This document shows, piece by piece, positions 49,705-58,000 of a stretch of 64,000 nucleotides of DNA. Location of the stretch: the NCBI GenBank assembly GCA_001464735.1, contig LNDU01000027.1, forward strand, positions 124,001-188,000, in the 5' to 3' direction. Made by a program: the position numbers and the translations under genes. The first letter of the stretch is position 1. Each line of letters begins with the position of its first letter. The notes under the pieces are model-generated. The model saw only the letters and a list, made by a program, of their open reading frames with translations. It ran no database searches and had not been told where the DNA came from. The stretch is from Nitrospira sp. Ga0074138. Lineage in GTDB: Bacteria > Nitrospirota > Nitrospiria > Nitrospirales > Nitrospiraceae.

Positions 49705-52596
49705 TCAGGCAGCTGCCTGGGTGATCGGCTGATACCCCTGTCGGTAGGATTCAAGGACATGCACAAGTCGCGCGATTTCGAGCTCGAGTTGCGCGTAGAC
49801 GGGAGGGGCGTCGCGAAGCGCGTTAAGGTGACCAACGGCTTCGAGACGACCGGCGGTGAGTGCGACTTCCGAGGCGCAAAGATTTCCGGCGGTGCCTTTG
49901 AACGTGTGTGCCATCCGCTCGAGGGCGACCGAGTCGGCATCGGCCAGCGCCGTTCTGATGTCGGCCAGCATGGTGTGGTACCGATCAAGAAACAAACAAA
50001 CAAGTTGAGCGAACAGCTCACTGTCGCCGCCGATGTTCTGGTACATTTTTGCAGGATCAAAGATCCCTCTGGTTAGGTCGGCTGTGGTGGGAATTAGTTT
50101 ATGCTTGCCGGTCACCACTGCATCCGGTGGCGTGGATATCCATCGAGCCAGGGCGTTCCGTAGTTCGTCTAGTCTGATCGGTTTGGCGAGATAATCGTCC
50201 ATCCCGGTTGCCAAACAGCACTCACGATCGCCCTGCATCGCATTGGCGGTGACCGCAATGATCGGGACATGCGGAGTCGATGGTGATGCCATGTCTGAAC
50301 GATTTGAGCTTCCACTGGGCGAGTCATGCGATGCCGCTGCCGTTTCACCTTTGCGAATGCATCGGGTTGTCTCAAATCCATCCATCACGGGCATCTGACA
50401 ATCCATCAAGATGACGGCATAGTCTCCCTTGGCAAGGGCAGCCAGCGCCTCTTCGCCGTTTTCGACGACGTCCGGTTTGTAGCCAAGTTTTTCAACCATC
50501 CGCACTATCAGCTTCTGGTTGACGATATTGTCTTCCACGATCAAAATGCGCCGATGTTGCACATTCTCCGCGACCATATGCCTGGTGACGAGTTGAGGCA
50601 CGACAGAGCCTGTCGGGGTGCCCTTCGACGCTTGTCCTTCGGTCAAGCCGAGCACAGTTCGTAAACAGTCACGCAATTCGTCATGACGGACGGGTTTCGG
50701 CAGGTAGCCCATCGCACCGGCCTGGCGGGCTTGTTCCGCATGGCCCCGTTGCAGCATCGAGGTCATGACGACAAGGCGAATGCCGGATCCAGCCGGATGA
50801 CATTGCAGTTCTCGTGCGAGCTGCAACCCATCCTTTCCTGGCATGATGACGTCCAAGATCGCGAGATCGTACGGCATTCCCCGTTGTTTCGCTTCCGCGA
50901 TGCGGTGCAAAGCCGATTCCGCATCCTCTGCAAGGTCATCGGCCATCCCCCAACCTGATACCAGATGGTGGAGGATCAAGCGGTTCGATTCGTTGTCATC
51001 GACGATCAAGACACGCTTTCCACTGAGATCTCCGGTCGGAAGAATCGCACGGGGAGAACCGGCCTGTTTCTGGAGGCGCGCGGTGCACCAGAAGGTGCTG
51101 CCCTGTCCTTCGGTGCTGCGCACTCCGATCTGTCCCTCCATCAATTCCACGAGTTGCTTGGAAATGGAAAGGCCGAGGCCTGTGCCGCCGTATTTTCTTG
51201 TCGTAGAGCTGTCCGCCTGTACAAACGGACGGAACAGTTTGGCTTGCGTATTCGGATTGATTCCGATGCCGCTGTCCGTGACTTCGAAACGGATGACGGC
51301 CGTATCGGGTAGGTCTGCTTCGAGATAGGCCTGCAGGGTCACTTCGCCCTTGTCGGTAAACTTTACCGCGTTGGCCACCAGATTGGTGAGGATCTGACGC
51401 AGACGGCCTGGGTCGCCTTTGAGTCCAGTCGGAACCGCCGCGTGGACAAGTCCGGTCAGCTCTAGCCCTTTCGTCTCCGCCCGTTCGGCGAATTGTGCCA
51501 ACACCTGCTCCACCGTGGTTCTCAGATTGAAGTCGAGACACTCCAGTTCCAGCTTACCTGCCTCGATCTTGCTGCATTCGAGCACATCGTTGATCAGCTG
51601 CAACAGCGCTTCGCCGCATTGCCGAATGGTTTCCGCGTAGGACTGTTGTTCAGACGTCAAGGACGTCTCCATCAACAGGCTTGTCATACCAATCACCCCG
51701 TTCATGGGGGTCCGTAGTTCATGACTGATGGTCGCGAGAAATGCCGTCTTGACGCGAGCCGATTCTTTCGCCTCATCCAGAGCTTGGTCCAGGCGGCGGT
51801 TGCTCTGGCGAAGTTGGTCGGCAGAGAGTTGGAGCGCCTGCTGCGTCTTGTGGACGCTCGTCATGTCGACGGCATAGCCTCGTACGACGTCATGAGTGAG
51901 AACCGGGCAGAAGGTCCACGAAAAACTGGCTTCTGGAACCACGACTGCCTCATCATGCAGCACATGGCCTGTGGTGAGACAGCGTCGCACGATGTCTGGA
52001 AGATTGCCTGGGGCGACATTGGGAAATCCTTCGAGATTGTATCCGAATCGAGAGAGCAGAGAGATCATCGCTGGATTGGCGTACAGCAGACTCATATGCC
52101 GGTCCACTTCGATCATCGGTAAGGGACTTTCCTCGGCGATCGCGGCTAAGCGGTCGCGACCTTGCTTCAATTCCAGTTCATGAGACAAGTCTCGGATGCT
52201 GATAATGAGTACGGTCCTCCCATCGAACGTACCGGGAGCGCAGGTCCATTCCATTGGAACGGGCAGGGTTGCCTTCCGGAAGAGAAGATGTTGCCTCACA
52301 GAAGTCGGACGGCGGCTTTTCAGCACTCCGTTCAGTTGCGCTGTCATGGTAGTGGGGTCGGACTGGGTGCGCGTCGACCACAGGGATGGAAACGAGCGGA
52401 CAGTGGAGGAAGGAAATCGTAGTCCAAGCAACCGATGACCCTTCCGATTAATGGCCAATACGGCGAGATCAGTATTCAGAATGACGGTGGCCAGCGGAAG
52501 CCCTTCGAGAAGATCGAGGCCCACGGAAGCGGTAAGCCGTGAGGCGGCAAGACGACGTCGGTCGCGGCTGCGTTTCTGTCTAGAAGGCTTCATCAT
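49705..52596 (-). CDS. Hybrid sensor kinase (PAS-PAS-HisKA-HATPase-REC-REC-Hpt)
   Basis: The 963-residue phosphorelay protein carries two PAS-like domains (about 28-135 and 148-250), a short coiled coil, HisKA with His292 (ISHELRTPMNG), and an ATPase domain (VANAVKF, DSGIGI, GGTGLGLSIS). It ends with receivers at Asp582 (ILDVIMPGKDG) and Asp732 (LMDCQMPVMDG) and an Hpt domain with His897 (MAHTFKGTAG). No membrane helix is evident, so the input is cytosolic. It overlaps the HD-GYP gene by 4 bp. A two-receiver BarA/GacS-like relay; its output protein is not identified. The receiver of the FliH fusion is a speculative candidate. Confidence 0.93.
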   Translation of the reverse strand: MMKPSRQKRSRDRRRLAASRLTASVGLDLLEGLPLATVILNTDLAVLAINRKGHRLLGLRFPSSTVRSFPSLWSTRTQSDPTTMTAQLNGVLKSRRPTSVRQHLLFRKATLPVPMEWTCAPGTFDGRTVLIISIRDLSHELELKQGRDRLAAIAEESPLPMIEVDRHMSLLYANPAMISLLSRFGYNLEGFPNVAPGNLPDIVRRCLTTGHVLHDEAVVVPEASFSWTFCPVLTHDVVRGYAVDMTSVHKTQQALQLSADQLRQSNRRLDQALDEAKESARVKTAFLATISHELRTPMNGVIGMTSLLMETSLTSEQQSYAETIRQCGEALLQLINDVLECSKIEAGKLELECLDFNLRTTVEQVLAQFAERAETKGLELTGLVHAAVPTGLKGDPGRLRQILTNLVANAVKFTDKGEVTLQAYLEADLPDTAVIRFEVTDSGIGINPNTQAKLFRPFVQADSSTTRKYGGTGLGLSISKQLVELMEGQIGVRSTEGQGSTFWCTARLQKQAGSPRAILPTGDLSGKRVLIVDDNESNRLILHHLVSGWGMADDLAEDAESALHRIAEAKQRGMPYDLAILDVIMPGKDGLQLARELQCHPAGSGIRLVVMTSMLQRGHAEQARQAGAMGYLPKPVRHDELRDCLRTVLGLTEGQASKGTPTGSVVPQLVTRHMVAENVQHRRILIVEDNIVNQKLIVRMVEKLGYKPDVVENGEEALAALAKGDYAVILMDCQMPVMDGFETTRCIRKGETAAASHDSPSGSSNRSDMASPSTPHVPIIAVTANAMQGDRECCLATGMDDYLAKPIRLDELRNALARWISTPPDAVVTGKHKLIPTTADLTRGIFDPAKMYQNIGGDSELFAQLVCLFLDRYHTMLADIRTALADADSVALERMAHTFKGTAGNLCASEVALTAGRLEAVGHLNALRDAPPVYAQLELEIARLVHVLESYRQGYQPITQAAA

Positions 52597-53852
52597 GCGG
52601 CTCGTGAGAGGCCTTGGTCCAGGTGTATGCCGATGTTGACCCGTTCTTTGGTTGGGTCTAGGACACGTAGCACGGTTCGGACTGTGCGGTCAGGAGATGG
52701 TGTCGCCAGGTCGATGTCAATCGGCGTTGCATAAGAGCCTCCTTGCGGGTCGGTCGTGACTTTGATCAGGGGTTTGAGCCGTTGCTGCGGGTTGACTCCG
52801 ACGACGACCGCCTGTTCGCCGGTATTGAGTCTGACGAGGCTTCCGACCGGGTAGACGCCGATGCTCCGAATCATGAGCTCCACAAGAGATTTTTCAAAAA
52901 TCCCTTGTTCTCCAGCCAAGAAGAGTTGCCGAACGGCATCGTGTGGAATCATGGCCGGGCATGTGCCGCGCCGACTCACCATGCCGTCATAAAAATCGAC
53001 GATACCGACAATCTGCGCAAGGCGTGAAATCTGATCGTTCCCTAAACCGGCTGGAAATCCATTTCCATTGGTGCGCTCATGATGCTCTCTGACGATGCGT
53101 ACGACCGCCTCGTGCATGCCTGGTTGCTCGGAGAGGAGCGCGACGCCAAGCTTACAATGCTGTTCGAGCAGGGTCTTGTCTTGTCCGCTGCATTCCTCTC
53201 GCTTGCGAACGAGATTGCGCGGGAGGCGGACATACCCCGCGTCATGGAGCAACGCGCCCATGCCGACCTGTTCTTGTGTCGGTTGATCCAACTCGCTTTC
53301 AATGGCCACCACGAGCGATATGATGCAGGTGTCGAGTGCATGAGTCGTCAGTGAGCGGTCGAACTGTTTGATTTTCTGAATGGCGACCTGCGTGGCCATT
53401 GCCGCGCGGTTGTTGAGAACCTGGTCCAACACATTCGACACGATGGCTTTGGTCGCTTTGGGAGACGGAGGAATGCCCCGCTCAAGATCCTCAAAGATGC
53501 GCTCAACCGCTTCTTGAGCCTGTGCGTAGATCACGGTAACGGAATGATCTTCGGACTTCGCCTCAGGCTGACGTTCGGTTTTTGGATCCAGAGGGGCGGA
53601 GACATCCGAGTTGGGAGCCTGTTGGCTTGCAGCGTGCTGCGTAGTCGTTGAGGGGTCCGACGGGAGGTCGGCCCCTTTGCTGGTATCGATGGTCACCATC
53701 CTGATCCCATGTTGCTTCATGAGTTGGATGTCATGTTGATCTTTGATCAGGCGCTTATGGGAGAGGAAGGGGGTTCGGTACCATGGGATATCCATCTCTA
53801 TGATGAACATGCCGGGAATGAGCTGCTCGATCGCGATACGTTTTGTCGCCAT
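52593..53852 (-). CDS. HD-GYP c-di-GMP phosphodiesterase
   Basis: The 419-residue protein has an N-terminal DUF3391-type segment (QLIPGMFIIEMDIPWYRTPF) and an HD-GYP domain with His171, HD at 203-204 (ALLHDAGYVRLP), His232, His257-His258 (REHHE) and the GYP position as NGNGFPAGL (265-267 GFP). GFP in place of GYP occurs in active members as far as I know, but activity is not certain. It would lower c-di-GMP, favouring motility. It is the first gene of a leftward pair with the hybrid kinase and has a near-consensus sigma-28 promoter. Confidence 0.9.
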   Translation of the reverse strand: MATKRIAIEQLIPGMFIIEMDIPWYRTPFLSHKRLIKDQHDIQLMKQHGIRMVTIDTSKGADLPSDPSTTTQHAASQQAPNSDVSAPLDPKTERQPEAKSEDHSVTVIYAQAQEAVERIFEDLERGIPPSPKATKAIVSNVLDQVLNNRAAMATQVAIQKIKQFDRSLTTHALDTCIISLVVAIESELDQPTQEQVGMGALLHDAGYVRLPRNLVRKREECSGQDKTLLEQHCKLGVALLSEQPGMHEAVVRIVREHHERTNGNGFPAGLGNDQISRLAQIVGIVDFYDGMVSRRGTCPAMIPHDAVRQLFLAGEQGIFEKSLVELMIRSIGVYPVGSLVRLNTGEQAVVVGVNPQQRLKPLIKVTTDPQGGSYATPIDIDLATPSPDRTVRTVLRVLDPTKERVNIGIHLDQGLSRAA

Positions 53853-53921
53853 ACGTCTTAGGACTCCAGGTCAGAAAAGTTGCTGGTCGGATGTGCCGAC
53901 AGAAGAAAAATCCCACGGGTG

Positions 53922-53949
53922 TTATCGGCGGAGGAAGGCTCAAACTTGA
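53922..53949 (-). promoter_or_regulatory. Sigma-28 promoter for HD-GYP/hybrid-kinase operon
   Basis: On the leftward strand TCAAGTTT (53949-53942), a 12-bp spacer and GCCGATAA (53929-53922). The -10 is perfect and the -35 differs at one position. It is about 70 bp before the HD-GYP start. Confidence 0.72.
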
Positions 53950-54019
53950 TCGTTGTTCATGCATCCTGACGTATTGTGATCGGATAGAAATCACGGCTCT
54001 CCGTCGAGCGTATAGAGAC

Positions 54020-54047
54020 TCAAGATTGGCCGATGACGTTCCGATAG
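54020..54047 (+). promoter_or_regulatory. Candidate sigma-28 promoter for the PilZ gene
   Basis: TCAAGATT, a 12-bp spacer and TCCGATAG, 50 bp before the PilZ start. Each element matches at six of eight positions. It is divergent from the HD-GYP promoter in the same intergenic space. Confidence 0.5.
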
Positions 54048-54096
54048 AGGTCATCAGAGTTGGTTGATATCGAGTGATGGTGTTGGAGCGAGAGAT

Positions 54097-54828
54097 ATGA
54101 ACGACATCGTAGTGTCCGTCCCCCCTGCGGCATCATTTTTATCGGTCGGACTGCCGCTGAAGCTGTCCTTCACGCGTGATCAGCAGAAGGTCATGTACGG
54201 TACGACGCTCCTTGGATGGAAGCATCATGCATGGCTTGTCTGTGAATGGCCGCTTCAGCTCGGCCATGACCAGCAGATTGCCGGCGGCACCCCGTGCACC
54301 GTCAGTTATCTACATGACGGGAAGTTGGTCGGGTATCGGAGTGAAATACGGGAACTGATGGCTGTGCCGGTTCCGTTGCTCTTTGTTGCGTATCCCAAAG
54401 CGGTGGAAGAGATGCATCTGCGTAAACATCTCCGTGTGCCGGCCAATCAACCGATTCTATTGATGAAGGCCGATCAAACCGGCATCTCCGAGTCCGCGCT
54501 ACCTACCAGCAACTATTTCGGTGGTTTGTTAAAGGACCTCAGCGAGGGAGGGTGCAGTGTAGTCTTGGTACGAAGGCCTGCTTGGCTGCGTTCGGGAGCA
54601 ACGGTCCGCCTGGAGTTCGAACTCCCTGGGCTGGGACATGTCACGAACCTGACGGGGATCGTGAAGAATGTCGACACGCGGGATGGCAACGAGATGCTCG
54701 GCATCGAATTTCGATTCAACGAGCTCGAGTATATCGAATATCGCGGATGGGGCGGATCCGTCCGACAGGCAGTCGAACAATGTATTTACCAGCGCTATCA
54801 GGGTAACGATCTGCTAGGAGCCAGGTAA
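54097..54828 (+). CDS. YcgR-like PilZ-domain c-di-GMP effector
   Basis: The 243-residue protein has an N-terminal YcgR-like beta domain (about 18-105) and a C-terminal PilZ domain with both ligand motifs: RKHLR (109-113, RxxxR) and DLSEGG (147-152, DxSxxG). YcgR-type proteins brake or steer the motor when c-di-GMP is high. The divergent pairing with an HD-GYP phosphodiesterase under sigma-28-type promoters makes a motor-brake role likely here. ATG 54097 follows ggagcgagag; the upstream in-frame start lacks support. Confidence 0.88.
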   Translation: MNDIVVSVPPAASFLSVGLPLKLSFTRDQQKVMYGTTLLGWKHHAWLVCEWPLQLGHDQQIAGGTPCTVSYLHDGKLVGYRSEIRELMAVPVPLLFVAYPKAVEEMHLRKHLRVPANQPILLMKADQTGISESALPTSNYFGGLLKDLSEGGCSVVLVRRPAWLRSGATVRLEFELPGLGHVTNLTGIVKNVDTRDGNEMLGIEFRFNELEYIEYRGWGGSVRQAVEQCIYQRYQGNDLLGAR

Positions 54829-54840
54829 GAGCATCACAAT

Positions 54841-54942
54841 TCACATATCAACAGGTAACTGGTCAAGGTTTTCCTCGTCCCGCCCGATCTTGACCGGCAG
54901 AATTTGCCCGGTCGGCACCCACACCACGTAGTCAGCAATCAT
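54841..54942 (-). CDS. Possible 33-residue ORF, uncertain
   Basis: A short leftward frame encodes MIADYVVWVPTGQILPVKIG followed by an acidic tail. It has a gag-type ribosome site but no known family. It may be a remnant of a larger gene, because the frame is open for seven more codons upstream only. It lies in the gap before the glycosyltransferase operon. Confidence 0.2.
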   Translation of the reverse strand: MIADYVVWVPTGQILPVKIGRDEENLDQLPVDM

Positions 54943-55053
54943 TCTCTCGGGAATGCACCCTTCTCAGGTCGACCGTGAATGGCACAGATCTTGATGATTC
55001 CAGTGGAAACACTTCGTCGGAAGTTGGCGGCCTAGTCGTGGCGCGAGACGTTC

Positions 55054-58000
55054 ATGGTGAAGCCAAAAATCCTTCTGGTGCAATTGGAGTTCGAGACGTG
55101 GGACCGGGCAAGAGCCTGGTCTTATTTGGGAAACTTCGCCGTGGAGGACGGCCTCCGTGCCAACGGGTGTGAGTGCGTGACGATTCCAGCGGTCTGCGAT
55201 ATTCCGGACACCTCGCCGTTGTCCTGGCTGCATCATGCGAAAGACCTGTTGGCCGGCCGACACTTCGACCAGGTCTGGGTGTGGCTGGTGCACAATCGCT
55301 ATTCGGACACATTTCTTGGATGGCTTGCGGAACTAGCGCCGGTGCGGGTCGGGCTCATTATGGAGTCGTTGCGGTATAGCGAAGAAGATTGCCGACGTTG
55401 GCCGCACTTACAAGAGCGCGCGGAGTTTGTCGAACGGCAAGTGAAGTATATGACGCATGTGCTGACTGCGGACGAACATGATGCCGACGTGCTCAATCAA
55501 GCCGGTTCGGTTTCGGCCTTATTTTGGCCATCAGCAGTGCCGTCTCGTTTCATTACCGCAATGATCGAGCAACCATCGCGCCGTGAAGCCGCGTTTTACG
55601 GGGAACTCTATGGAGAGCGGAAGGCATGGTTGGCCATGCCTGGTATGAAAGATTTGCTGATCCATCCGCCATCCGCAGAGGCCGTGACAGAGTTTCCTCA
55701 GCTCTTCAATGCATTGCATCAGCAGATGTCTGAGCGGCTCCAGTCGGGGTGGCGGCCAAATCCGGCTGCACTCACGGAATATGTGGGCCTGTGGCGCCGG
55801 TTGCGCGAAGCTATTTTCACGAATTGGCTGTCGAGCCTCAAACCTTGGAGCGGGATCGTCAATCTCCCGAGCCTATTTCAATCCTATGCAGGACGTGTCG
55901 TGGAAGCCATGGCTGCGGGTCGCCCTGTCATCTCGTGGCAAATTCCTGATCGACCTCGCACGCATGACTTGTTTATGGATGGGCGAGAAATTCTCCTCTA
56001 TCCCAAGAATCGTCCCGCAGTCTTGAAGGATCATGTGGAGCGGATAGCACGTGATGCTGACTACGCCGGGGACATTGCGGCCGCTGCCCGCACGGAATTG
56101 CTCCGATCGCATACGGCTGAAGCTCGTGCACGGCAGTGGTTGGACTGGATTGCGAGCGGGCAGCCTCTCGCGGCTCGTCATGTAAGAGAGAAGGCAGCTG
56201 TTCTGAATGTGTGTCCACCCTTGGCGCAGTCCTATGCCGCCGCGCGGCAGGCGCCGTCTGCCTACGGGCCAATCTCATTCGAACAGGTGCGGTGGAAGGG
56301 TGAGAGCGATCGAAATCCAATGCCCACGGTTGCAGACCGTGTCGCGCAACGGTGGGCTTTTTCAAAACTACTGAAGCAAGCCGAGCCGAAATTCGTCGGT
56401 GTGGCAAGCCCCAGAAGTGGACCGTCGACAAACGACGTGACGAATCAAGCTAACGGAGGGGCCATGAGCTCGGACGCGTTTTATGTAAACTTGTTCGTCA
56501 ACGCTCCTGCTTGGTCGGCGCCGCAGCCGAACACCGATGAGGCGGCGCGGTGGAGCAAGATTGCGGCCTTTCTGGAATACATTCTTCGCGACATTCAGCA
56601 GAGGGAGCCCGGCAGGCGGCTGCGCATCCTGGATGTCGGATGTGGACGAGGCTGGTTGACGAATCTTGCGACCATGTACGGGACTTGTGAAGGGGTCGAG
56701 CCGGTTGCGGGTGTCGTTGATCATGCGCGCAGGCTGTTTCCCCATCTCCGGTTTGAAGCGGGGACGGCGGAGATCGTAGCGAATCGCGCCGATTTCCAAC
56801 CTTACGATGTGATTCTGACCTCGGAAGTCATCGAACATGTGCCTCATGGCCAGAAAGAAAACTTCCTTGCGCAACTATTCAGGCTGTTGACGCCGGACGG
56901 TTACGTCGTGCTCACGACGCCGCGCGGGGAAATGTGGGAACAATGGAAGACGATTGCGCCACCCAATCAACCGGTGGAGGACTGGGTGAGCGAAGAGCAG
57001 CTGCGTGCTCTCTTCACCTCCCAGGGCTTCATCGAAATGGGGCTGGACCGTATTCATGTTGAGGTTCCGGCATTGCGGTATATGCCGGCGCCCACTCCGG
57101 CCGACCTCCGATCCATGAATCTCCTCCCCATCTATCAAGTATGGTGCTGCCGCCGATCTGCCGACCAATGTCCCATTGCCTTTACACGTATACCGAAAGT
57201 GTCCGTCATCATCCCGACATACAATCGTCTCGATCGTCTCCAGACGGCGCTCGCGAGTTTGGCCGCGCAGACGTATCAAGACTTCGAGGTCATCGTCGTC
57301 AACGATGCGGGTTGTGACGTGGGGTTCGTCGTGGCTGCCTGCGCCGATCAGCACCGCATCATGACCATCGCCCACGATCGAAACCGTGGATTGGCGGCAG
57401 CCCGCAATACCGGACTCCATGCGGCAAAGGGGAAATACATTGCTTATCTCGACGATGACGACCGGTATCTGCCCAATCATCTAGAAACACTGGTCTCGTT
57501 CCTCGAACGCAGCGAGTACAAAGCCGCCTACACTGACGCCTGGCGAGTGCAGGAACGGAAGAGCAACGGCGATTATGTCGAGATCGGCCGCGATGTACCA
57601 TATTCTTATGACTTCAGACCGGCGGATCTGCTGGTGTCTAACTACTTTCCGGTTCTCTGCGTGATGCACGACCGGGCCTGTCTCGAAGAGATTGGCCTAT
57701 TCGATGAATCGCTCTTTGCCCATGAAGATTGGGATCTCTGGATCCGCATGGCGACTCGGTTTCCGTTCAAGCACCTGGCGGTGACGACGGCCGAGTTCAC
57801 CTGGCGAACCGACGGAAGTTCCATGACCAGCGGGACACGTGAGACCTATTGGCGTACGACCGAGATCATTTACCGGAAATATCGCCCCTATGCGGATCGC
57901 GTCGGCGGTGTGCGTGAAGCGCAAGATAAACGTCTCACCGAGATGCGGGCGATCGGAGGCGCTAAGAATTATGTCTGTTCCATCGTCATGCCCGTTTGTA

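Noticed and set aside
49706..49719. CAGGCAGCTGCCTG palindrome as a bidirectional terminator between fliW and the hybrid kinase
   Set aside because: It lies within the last codons of the kinase gene, has no loop and no T-run.
54861..54897. GGTCAAG...CTTGACC dyad and TCAAGGTT-N12-CCCGATCT as FleQ or sigma-28 sites
   Set aside because: The dyad spacer is 23 bp and the -10 matches poorly; too weak to call a promoter 160 bp from the gene.
54980..54996. TGGCACAGATCTTGATG before the giant glycosyltransferase as a sigma-54 promoter
   Set aside because: Spacing is right, but the -12 GC is replaced by GA, and no enhancer-like dyad is nearby.
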